In this document: positions 1 through 5,724 of the stretch, piece by piece
Layout of the letters: every line of letters begins with the position of its first letter
How positions within the stretch are numbered: position 1 is the first letter of the stretch
Assembly (NCBI GenBank): GCA_037176705.1
Contig: JBAWUJ010000137.1
Coordinates: 62,001 to 126,000, forward strand
DNA length: 64,000 nt
DNA from: Molossus alvarezi
Lineage: Eukaryota; Chordata; Mammalia; Chiroptera; Molossidae
Direction of reading: 5' to 3'
Position numbers and translations under genes: made by a program
The notes under the pieces: generated by a model
What the model was told of the DNA's origin: nothing
The model's database searches: none
Seen by the model: the letters and a program-made list of their open reading frames with translations, nothing else

Positions 1-60
1 GTCTTTGTGCTTCTTTCTCAATAGGCTGTACGTATGTGTTCTTTTTCTTGCTTCTCTCTT

Positions 61-86
61 TCCTCCCTCCCTCCCTCCCTCTCTGG
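61..86. repeat. TCCC/CCCT microsatellite
   Basis: A short pyrimidine tetranucleotide run present at the same offset in every unit with no length change noticed. It is followed by a 6-bp inverted repeat (GAGCCC at 90-95, GGGCTC at 100-105, 4-nt loop). Confidence 0.85.
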
Positions 87-332
87 CTAGAGCCCTTTGG
101 GGCTCAGGGCAAGACTGAGGAAGTTGTACAGAGAGCTCCCACATGCCCACGGCCCTGTAGTCCCTGCTCTTTCTTCCCCAAGTCACACACGGGCAGGCAC
201 GCAGGCACCCAATGCGTGAATTTTCTGAGGCCCAGAGGCCTGCTGCAGAACTTAGGATGAAAACCCTACCCTGCTCTTTTCCAGAAAGACAGGCATGGGC
301 CTAAGCAAGGTGGCCTGGCCTGGGCTGGGCCT

Positions 333-366
333 GGGGAGTGGGGGTGGGGTTAGGGGGTGGGAAGGG
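333..366 (+). other. Candidate G-quadruplex with telomere-like core
   Basis: Six G runs (333-336, 340-344, 346-349, 353-357, 359-361, 364-366) are separated by loops of 1 to 3 bases. This easily meets the four-run G-quadruplex rule on the + strand. The middle contains GGGGTTAGGGGG, which resembles a telomeric step but is a single occurrence, not an interstitial telomere array. It is present in every unit at the same offset. Confidence 0.7.
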
Positions 367-565
367 AAGGCCAGGGCCACTTATTCCAAGGGAACAGCAA
401 TGGCTTGATTCAAATGCAGAGAGCCTGGGACTTTGCCTGAGGCTTCTACAACTCCCCCACACTTAGGCCACTGATTCCAAGCTGCAGGAAGGGAGCAGGG
501 TCAGTCTGGAGCTGAAAGAGTTCGCCTCCATGTGCCAAAGCCGAAAACTGCCCTCCACCCTCTGA

Positions 566-640
566 GAAAGGGCAGGGTGTGGGTGGGGGTGAGGTGGCGG
601 TTGGGTGGTGGTGGTGGTGGTGGTGAGCGGTGGCGGTTTA
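566..640. repeat. G-rich stretch with (TGG)n microsatellite
   Basis: A GT/GG-rich region with a TGG triplet run at about 604-625, then GGTGGCGG. The minus-strand reading gives poly-Thr/Pro-His frames that are composition artefacts. The length looks constant in all units. Confidence 0.85.
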
Positions 641-861
641 GGGGTGCAAGTGCAGGGCATCCAAGGAGAAGTTAAAGAGTCCATCTCGGCGTCATAGATT
701 CCCCAGGCCAAACGCCGGTGTGGAGTGATGAGGGTCCAGGGAGGCCTGGTAGGGGATGAATGGACTCAGTAACCCTGTGTCTCGGTAACAACAAGCACAC
801 TCGTACTGAAACACTGTGCTCCAGCTGACGATTTTGGTAACTCACCTTTAGGTACCCTTCA

Positions 862-911
862 CATGGATGGATGGAGAGATGGTTGGGTGGGTGGGTGGAT
901 GGATGGATGGT
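862..911. repeat. GGAT / GGTG compound microsatellite
   Basis: GGAT repeats, an AGAGATGG interruption, a GGTG run and GGAT again. No length variation was seen between units, in contrast to the CT tract at 3607. Confidence 0.85.
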
Positions 912-999
912 GAGCACTGAACTGGACAGACAGGACACACCGATCCTCCCTCCGACCACCGATTTCCAAGGGTAGGTCCGGGCCTAGGACATGGGCAAC

Positions 1000-1500
1000 C
1001 CCCCATCAAGTGAATTTAGTTAACACCTTTGTAATTTGGACCATCAGTGAGTTTAGTGTAGGTCTCTGGGTCTGTGAGGCCACTACACAGGCCTCCCCTG
1101 AGCTCGCCTGTGTTCCTATGTGTATGTGGCCCCTGCTACGCGCACACGCGCGCACACACACGGTACTCTCCTCCGGAGAGCCCTGACTCCTAAGTCGTGA
1201 TCCAGGGGTTGTTTGAAACATCACCCCAAAGGAGTGGACCCCAGGAGGGGGATGTGAACATATGTCCTAGATGCCAGTGAACTGTGTGTTCTTAAAAGGG
1301 TTCAGATCTGAGGTCGTAGGTGATGTTTATATTTACTACCCTGCAATGAGAACCTAGAAACAAGTCAGGACATCAAAAATCCCTCTCTTTGAAAGTCAGG
1401 GAGTTCCTACATGTGTCAGAGAGGGTCCCCTATTTGTCTCCTGGCCTTCCACAGAATTCACCCCAGGACCTGAGGTGTAATCTTTGAGTCTGATGAGTTT
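1000..1500. other. Moderate-GC segment without recognised gene
   Basis: Contains a short CA/CG alternating run (1139-1161) and otherwise unique-looking sequence. I see no gene, RNA or known transposon. A 1409 G/A difference and, in unit 6, a TTCCTG duplication fall near its end. Confidence 0.5.
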
Positions 1501-1502
1501 TT

Positions 1503-1509
1503 TGAGTCA
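1503..1509. promoter_or_regulatory. Perfect AP-1 (TRE) site TGAGTCA
   Basis: The consensus TGAGTCA sits directly 5' of the GGTGCT hexamer tract and recurs once per unit at this offset. The match is exact but only 7 bp, so occupancy is unproven. Confidence 0.4.
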
Positions 1510-1515
1510 TTCTTT

Positions 1516-1652
1516 GTTGTTGCTGGTGCTGGTGCTGGTGCTGGTGCTGGTGCTGGTGCTGGTGCGGGTCCTGGTGTTGGTGGTGCTTCTGCTGCAGCTG
1601 CTGCTGCCGCTGCTGCCGCTGCTGGTGCTGCTGCTGCTGCTGGTGCTGGTTC
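1516..1652. repeat. GGTGCT hexamer tract followed by CTG-rich tract
   Basis: About seven tandem GGTGCT-type hexamers (to about 1565) lead into CTG/CCG/GGT triplets (to about 1652). The forward frame reads as Leu-Val then poly-Leu, giving a 77-codon open frame that looks like a hydrophobic protein but is a repeat artefact. The tract is constant in all units except unit 5 (24416-24550), where gains and losses of 9 bp cancel. Confidence 0.9.
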
Positions 1653-1917
1653 TTCAGTTAATCCTCACCCGAGGGTATTTCCTTGATTTGCAGTTGGACA
1701 CTGAAATGGCAGGATAATTCTGGGAGAAGAGGAACGGAGAAACCGAGGCAGGAAAGTTAAACAGAGCCAAAGAGCTTTGCGGGACGTGTTTAGCAGGGCC
1801 TTGTCTTGAGAACCAGGCCAACAGACTCTATTTGTCACAGAAGTGTGCAGCAGAGGAGGGGGCACGGAAGGGGAGAGGGGGAGAATTCAGACACCACTCA
1901 TCCTGAAGTTGTTGGGA

Positions 1918-1996
1918 CAGCAGGGAGGGAGGGAGGGAGAGAGGAAGGAGGAAAGAAGAGTGTAAAGGAATGGACCAAGCAACCAAGCAACCAAGC
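1918..1996. repeat. GGGA microsatellite and CCAAGCAA minisatellite-like run
   Basis: A GGGA run at about 1921-1940 is followed by AGGAAGGAGG. A short CAAGCAAC repeat lies at about 1974-1997. Reading the minus strand, the pyrimidine run precedes an AG dinucleotide, but I do not call a minus-strand exon from this alone. Confidence 0.7.
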
Positions 1997-2189
1997 GACA
2001 AAAGAGGCAGGTCCTTCCCAGGAATAGACCAAAGAAAAGGGGAGACTTTTGGAGTCCAACTGCACCAGGAATATCTAGGCGAGGAACTCAAACACAAAAA
2101 CTTCCAGACAGAAGGGGATGTGAGGCAGAAAAGGCTCTTTAGATGAGCTGACAGCCTGCCTGTGCTTCCTAGGCCAGACGCGTAGGTGG

Positions 2190-2278
2190 GCTCGCTCCGT
2201 TTCCGTAATAAATGTGCATGAGTTCAGGTTGTGCTCCATTCACTTGCACTCACGTTGCAATAAATTCACGGAGCGAGC
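2190..2278. repeat. 11-bp inverted repeat enclosing two AATAAA signals
   Basis: GCTCGCTCCGT at 2190-2200 is the exact reverse complement of ACGGAGCGAGC at 2268-2278, with a 67-nt loop. The loop holds two AATAAA polyadenylation hexamers on the + strand at 2207-2212 and 2259-2264. I see no target-site duplication next to the arms, so a transposon origin is not supported. Present in every unit. Confidence 0.75.
2207..2264 (+). terminator. Paired AATAAA polyadenylation signals
   Basis: Two canonical hexamers 52 bp apart could end an RNA transcribed on the + strand from the preceding part of the array. No strong GT-rich downstream element is obvious right after either one, so use is uncertain. 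Confidence 0.35.
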
Positions 2279-2445
2279 GGAAAGCAGATGTTATGTGCAG
2301 TGTCTCCTCCACCTCCTTCCCCATGAGAACACAAAGATCCAGTCTGGGGACAGCCCTCTGCCGGTGATTCAGGGGATCGTCCAGTCACACCTCTCTGGTG
2401 TCTGTGAGCGGCGGTGCAGGTCCCATTTTCATCACAGGCGGCCTT

Positions 2446-2513
2446 TGAGAGGGAGTGGGAGGGGGGCAGGGGGTATGGTCAAGTGGGAGGGCAGGAGGGA
2501 GCGGGAAGAGGGA
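2446..2513. repeat. Purine-rich, G-run-rich tract
   Basis: A polypurine stretch with repeated GGGA/GGGG runs separated by short loops. It has G-quadruplex or triplex-forming potential on the + strand. It is constant across units. Confidence 0.6.
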
Positions 2514-3091
2514 ACTCTGCAACACCTCATGAGTTTATTCTCTTTGGCTTTCCCCACACACTCACTGCTTCAAGAAGCAATGTGGAGTCACACCAAGATT
2601 CCCCACGGGAGAACAGGAAGGAGGGGTTGACGGCAGGCAAGTTTCCTTAGTAGGCCTCCTCCTCGCCCAGCCGCACCACTTGCCCTTGGCAGAGATTCCA
2701 GCGCCAGGCAAGGGGAGGAGTGGGGGCGAAAGCTTCACAGTGCCCAAAGGGTAGGGCCCCCGGCCCATGGGAAGCTGGAGGCAGGCGGGCCGAGCAGTAG
2801 AGGGGTGTCCCGTGGAACACATCTGCCGCTTTTCCATCGGACTGGAGCTTGGTGGGTTGTCGGGGCGGCGGCCCAAACACACGGGTGGAGGGGGGCGCTC
2901 GCCTAGGGCGGGACTTTTGGGGGGGTTGCCCCGCCGGTTCGGGGCCCGCCGCCACAGGAGTGGTTCGCGGTGTCCTGCCAGGAATCCCTCCGTCACCCTC
3001 TTCAGTCCACCAAACCCCCTTTTTGTCTGGGAGAAGTGGACATGTGTAAAGAGGAGAAGCAAACGGACGACACAGCTCGGAGAGGCCGATT

Positions 3092-3097
3092 CACGTG
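3092..3097. promoter_or_regulatory. E-box CACGTG
   Basis: A palindromic USF/MYC-class E-box. CGTGG here and CCACG at 3108-3112 form a weak 5-bp inverted repeat. Present once per unit at this offset. Confidence 0.3.
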
Positions 3098-3130
3098 GAT
3101 TTTGTTTCCACGCGACACAGGTGTCAAGAA

Positions 3131-3136
3131 GTAAGT
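3131..3136 (+). other. Candidate 5' splice site GTAAGT
   Basis: The hexamer GTAAGT follows GAA and is a strong U1 match at six of six intron positions. It lies just 5' of the GC-box promoter-like block. No matching first-exon boundary can be assigned. Confidence 0.3.
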
Positions 3137-3289
3137 GTAAGGGATGAGGCCCCCACCTGCATTTCTCAGACCCGTGAAAGTAGTTTTCATGGCAGGTACT
3201 GCCGCGTGTCATTTGCCCCTACCCTGCTCCTACACACCGCCTTCCTTTTCCCCGGGGCGCAGGTGTGCTGCTAATTGCCACCATTCAGG

Positions 3290-3307
3290 GCGGCCGCGGC
3301 CGCGGCC
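3290..3307. repeat. GCGGCC hexamer tract (3 copies; 2 in units 6-11)
   Basis: Three tandem GCGGCC units occur in units 1-5 and two in units 6-11 (for example from 31916 in unit 6 and from 37638 in unit 7). The 6-bp loss is the clearest marker separating the two array subfamilies. It contains NotI recognition sequence. Confidence 0.9.
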
Positions 3308-3330
3308 CCGCCCCCTTCGCCCCGCCCCCG
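3306..3330. promoter_or_regulatory. Cluster of GC boxes (Sp1/KLF class)
   Basis: Two CCCCGCCCCC-type GC boxes separated by a few bases lie in the CpG-rich core, with a CGTCA half-CRE at 3435-3439 and a GATA-type CTTATC at about 3392 downstream. There is no TATA box, so a CpG-island promoter, possibly bidirectional, is plausible. More GC boxes occur at about 3650-3663 and 5323-5334. Confidence 0.45.
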
Positions 3331-3455
3331 TCCTGACGGCCCATCCCCCTGTGCGCCGACCCGGCCAGCTGTCAACCTCCTCTGTGCGGAGCTTATCACA
3401 GCCGCCACCGGGCAGGTGCTGCGCGATTGCCACACGTCACAGTGAGGCCAGCCGG

Positions 3456-3490
3456 ATCGCATCGCATCACATCGCATCGCATCGCATCCT
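3456..3490. repeat. ATCGC pentamer repeat
   Basis: Seven pentamers, five exact ATCGC plus one ATCAC and one ATCCT. A CpG in each exact unit makes a small CpG cluster. It is constant between units. Confidence 0.85.
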
Positions 3491-3604
3491 GACTAACGGG
3501 GCCACGGAGACGCGTGGCCCAGCGCTCGGGAGCCCGGGCTCGTGGTCGATTCACGGCAGCGGGAGGGTGCTTGGGACACTTGTCTTCTCTCCTCTGTTCT
3601 CTGC

Positions 3605-3652
3605 TTCTCTCTCTCTCTCGCTCGCTCTCTCTCTCTGTGTCTCTCTCTCCCG
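3605..3652. repeat. CT microsatellite, length-variable
   Basis: A first CT tract (3607-3618), then CGCTCG, then a second (CT)6 tract and GTGTCTCTCTC. Only the first tract varies: 6 repeats in units 1-5, 8 in unit 6, 7 in unit 7, 8 in unit 8 and 5 in units 9-11. It also forms the distant part of a long pyrimidine tract before the candidate splice acceptor at 3721. Confidence 0.95.
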
Positions 3653-3721
3653 CCCCGCCCCCGTCTCCCTCTCCTCCTCTCTCTCACCCCCCTAGTCTCA
3701 TAGAGCTCTCCTGTCTTGCAG

Positions 3722-3937
3722 GACAGGGAATTTCGCGGAGTCGTGGAAGGGACTGCTCCCCTAGGCCCCTCCTGTGCCGAGGAAGGTCAGGCGGGCAAGC
3801 GGATCCCCGGGCGGATTTGGGGATTTCCTCGGAGCGAGGAGGCAGCTTCTCTGTGCGATCTCGGTTCCGGCGGAGGACACCTGCTGCGGGCAGCGAAGCC
3901 GGACCCCGGTGGCCTGGGGTTTGGGCCGGCGCCGCCG
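3722..3937 (+). other. Candidate 216-nt exon of an array transcript
   Basis: The 5' side has about 100 bases of C/T-rich sequence ending CTGTCTTGCAG (AG at 3720-3721). The 3' side is CCG followed by GTACGT, a good donor at 3938. An alternative donor GTAGGG at 4001 would give 279 nt. The segment is CpG-rich, like a first or second exon near an island. No frame shows a recognisable protein. Equivalent positions: 9446-9661, 15170-15385, 20894-21109, 26618-26833, 32346-32561, 38066-38281, 43788-44003, 49504-49719, 55220-55435, 60936-61151. Splicing is inferred from sequence only. Confidence 0.35.
3880..3895 (+). promoter_or_regulatory. CTCF-like motif
   Basis: CCTGCTGCGGGCAGCG compared with the CTCF core CCASYAGRKGGCRSYR matches at 13 of 16 positions by my count; mismatches fall at core positions 3, 6 and 8. 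It lies inside the candidate 216-nt exon. Equivalent starts: 9604, 15328, 21052, 26776, 32504, 38224, 43946, 49662, 55378, 61094, all on the same strand. Regularly spaced, same-orientation CTCF sites are typical of DXZ4-type arrays, but one or two mismatches in the core can abolish binding. Confidence 0.35.
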
Positions 3938-4136
3938 GTACGTCAACCATCCACAGGAGTGGAAACGGTCCTGGTGCACACTGCAACTGTTTTCAGAGAG
4001 GTAGGGACTGTCGTGTCTTAGGTCAAATAAGTACTTTTGAAACATAAGTCCATCAAATCAACGTGTTCATAGTTATTGCCTGATCCGCCCGCGCCCGCCC
4101 AGCCCCCAGCACACCAGGCCAACCCCAGCCGGCCTC

Positions 4137-4213
4137 GCCCCCCCCACCCTGACACACACACACACGCACCCCCACGGACACGCACACCGCCCCGCCCCCC
4201 CACACACACACTG
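4137..4213. repeat. C-run and CA microsatellites
   Basis: An 8-C run, then two CA dinucleotide runs (about 4152-4165 and 4201-4210) separated by a GC-box-like CCGCCCCGCCCC. Lengths are constant in all units. Confidence 0.8.
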
Positions 4214-4249
4214 ACACAGCAGCGCCCAGTCACGGCCCGTTAGAGATCC

Positions 4250-4265
4250 GGTCCACTGGTGGACC
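4250..4265. repeat. 7-bp palindrome, CTCF-like core
   Basis: GGTCCAC at 4250-4256 pairs exactly with GTGGACC at 4259-4265 across a TG spacer. On the minus strand the sequence resembles a CTCF core at about 10 of 12 positions (the CTRSTGG part is exact), but flanking positions fit poorly. A REST-like half site (CGCTGTCCG) follows at about 4271-4279. Confidence 0.3.
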
Positions 4266-4449
4266 CGGTCGCTGTCCGTTGCAGCGGCCAAGTCCGGTGC
4301 CGGGCAACCTGTCTCTCCGGTCGCCCAGGCAACCGGCGCGGTCTCGCGTCCCCCGCAAGTCGTCCTCGCTCGTTCGGTGCCTCGATCGCGTGACCGCGGT
4401 TCTGCGGGCAGACCCGGAAGCGGGCCGGAGAGAGGCACACACGCACAGA

Positions 4450-4523
4450 CACTCCCTCCCTCCCTCGCACACAGACACACACGGGCCTCCACACCTCCCT
4501 CGCTCCCTCCCCCCCTCCCCCCC
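4450..4523. repeat. CTCCC / C-run pyrimidine-rich tract with CA steps
   Basis: Two CTCCC-type runs and two 6- to 7-C runs occur, interspersed with ACACAC. It has i-motif / G-quadruplex potential on the opposite strand. It is constant between units. Confidence 0.7.
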
Positions 4524-4538
4524 TTGGCCTCTGGCCAA
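4524..4538. promoter_or_regulatory. Perfect NFI palindrome TTGGC-N5-GCCAA
   Basis: TTGGC, five bases, GCCAA is an exact full-length nuclear factor I consensus, and the arms can also pair as TTGGCC/GGCCAA with a 3-nt loop. It lies at the 3' margin of the CpG core, 21 bp before an AATAAA. It recurs in all eleven full units. Confidence 0.5.
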
Positions 4539-4558
4539 ATACAAATACAGAATCAGTC

Positions 4559-4564
4559 AATAAA
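4559..4564 (+). terminator. AATAAA polyadenylation signal
   Basis: A canonical hexamer in a short A/T-rich island at the edge of the CpG core, followed within 40 bases by GT/CT-containing sequence. It could end short + strand transcripts starting in the core. Present once per unit. Confidence 0.3.
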
Positions 4565-4764
4565 ACATTTCAATATCGCCGTGCTCTCGTCCTGTTCACG
4601 GGCTTTGCGTCAGTCTGCGGCGGCGGCGGCCCGGGCAGAGACCCTGAGAGGGCCGAGGAGATCTCCCCCTCCCTTTTGACCTGGAGAATGTTCAGTGGGC
4701 TGGCGAGGGAAGAGCGGCTGCCAGCCGCCGAGCCGGCCCGCGCGGTTTGTTTCTCACGGAAGGC

Positions 4765-5660
4765 TTCCGGGCCCGTGAGGAGGGAGACGATCTGGTGGGA
4801 GACCTAAGAGTGTAGTGAGACATCAGGAGGGATACCTCGACTGGGAACATCCTCCCTGAGGAGCAAGGGTTTCCCTTCCCACCCCGGGCCCCCACCCAGC
4901 TCAGGATCCCAGTACCAGGAAGAGACGTCCCCATCCCTTGTGGCTGTGCAAACCACCGGGGATCGAGGTCCAGGCTGAGGCTGCCGGGGTCCCAGGCAGT
5001 TCCTTTGAAAGGGCCTGCCCACGCACGGAGCTCCGGGGACCCTCTTTCTGCGGGCTGCAGAGTGGGGGTGGGTGGCAGGGAGGGACAGCGGCAGCTTGAA
5101 AGGCACCAGAGACATCCCTGGGAAGAACTGAGTCAGTCCTTTGGCATTGGGGTGAGAGCTGGAGGGGCAGCTTTGTCCCAGGCACACGTGCTGGTGGAGG
5201 CTGCTGTTCCATGGGTGAGCCCTTCCCTGGCGGGGCAGGCAGCCCGGTGGGCGGGCGCGCACCGTCCCTGGGACTCTGGTGACCTAGCACCCACTGTCTG
5301 GGCCACCCTGGTGATTGCCTGAGGCCCCGCCCCACGGCACATTCAGGCCCACCCAAGCGGTGTCCATTGATTTTTCCCTAGGATTGGACTGTCTTGGCTC
5401 CCGCTTCACGAGGTCCTAAATTCTCTGAAACCAACAACACCTGGCCTCAGCGAGCCCCATACCTCCTCTGGCTCACTGGCCCCAGGCCTGGCAGTAGTAG
5501 CAGCCAGCGTTGGGCCCCAGCTTGACATTGCCTAGGCACCTCCAAGACCAGCACAGAAGGCAGCCATGTGTAGATCGCTTTGTAGCTTATGTCTGGTGGC
5601 CCCGGGGAGAACACACAGGGGCAGTGGCTGACCTCGCCCCGGAGCCAGCCTAGAAGAGTT
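4765..5660. other. Moderate-GC 3' segment without recognised gene
   Basis: Open frames of 80 to 152 codons exist on both strands, but they overlap each other and show no recognisable domain. The segment contains the variable sites at offsets 5293 and 5388. I recognise no transposon or RNA gene. Confidence 0.5.
5129..5135. promoter_or_regulatory. Second perfect AP-1 site TGAGTCA
   Basis: An exact TRE consensus; with the one at 1503, each monomer carries two, about 3.6 kb apart, or about 2.1 kb across the unit junction. Short motif; binding not shown. Confidence 0.35.
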
Positions 5661-5689
5661 GGCCTTTCCTTTGCTCCTTTTCCTTTCAG

Positions 5690-5720
5690 AATATTACAAT
5701 GGCATCCTCAGTACCTGGAG
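5690..5720 (+). other. Candidate 31-nt micro-exon with ATG
   Basis: It is preceded by a clean pyrimidine tract ending TTTTCCTTTCAG (AG at 5688-5689) and followed by the donor GTGGGT after GGAG. The 31 bases contain ACAATGG, a good initiation context. Units 6-8 have C instead of T in the tract, which keeps it pyrimidine. Equivalent positions: 11414-11444, 17138-17168, 22862-22892, 28586-28616, 34314-34344, 40034-40064, 45756-45786, 51472-51502, 57188-57218, 62904-62934. With the 216-nt candidate it would give 247 nt of exon per unit, not a multiple of three, so an array-long coding frame would not be kept. Confidence 0.35.
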
Positions 5721-5724
5721 GTGG

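Larger units (their letters stand above)
2820..4760. promoter_or_regulatory. CpG-island-like core of the monomer
   Basis: This segment is visibly much richer in G+C and in CpG than the flanks. It has many CGG/CCG/GCG words, a NotI-type GCGGCCGC, GC boxes and runs such as CGCGTGGCCCAGCGCTCGG. It holds most of the putative regulatory sites of the unit: E-box, GC boxes, CT tract, CTCF-like motif and NFI palindrome. Persistence of CpGs implies that germline methylation is low or the array is recently homogenised. Island limits are approximate. Confidence 0.75.
1..5724 (+). repeat. Macrosatellite unit 1 (5724 bp)
   Basis: Reference copy for all offsets given here. It has three tandem GCGGCC hexamers at 3290-3307 and a (CT)6 tract at 3607-3618, the subfamily shared by units 1-5. 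Two bases are private: A at 1409 (G in other units) and A at 5388 (C in other units). A at 5293 is shared with units 6-9 but not with units 2-5, so this copy is not simply a member of the 2-5 block. Confidence 0.97.

Noticed and set aside
341..358. Interstitial telomeric repeat
   Set aside because: Only a single TTAGGG-like step inside a general G-rich run.
1484..1717. 77-codon Leu/Val-rich frame resembling a signal or membrane peptide
   Set aside because: It is the direct translation of GGTGCT and CTG repeats; there is no conserved non-repeat domain.
2190..2278. MITE with 11-bp terminal inverted repeats
   Set aside because: No flanking target-site duplication is visible and the arms do not resemble a terminal repeat I know.
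2893..2909. CTCF site around the GGGGGGCGCT sequence
   Set aside because: The 3' half fits the GGGGGCGCT variant of the motif, but the CCASY part is missing.
2562..3212. 216-codon minus-strand open frame, intact in every full unit
   Set aside because: Preservation is expected from near identity of the units. It has no recognisable domain, is Pro/Arg/Ser-rich by GC composition, and overlaps equally long frames on the + strand; unit differences include amino-acid changes (units 5 and 7).
3456..3490. CRISPR-like short repeat
   Set aside because: Contiguous ATCGC pentamers without spacers; a microsatellite in a mammalian-type sequence.
3144..3695. 183-codon + strand open frame across the CpG core and CT tract
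   Set aside because: Its C-terminal half is Ser-Leu repeat encoded by the CT microsatellite and its end shifts with CT length (183, 185 or 299 codons in different units). Not a conserved protein.
4073..4563. Cluster of overlapping 94 to 139-codon frames on both strands
   Set aside because: Low-complexity frames from CA, CTCCC and C-run tracts in GC-rich DNA where stop codons are rare; several frames are open at once.
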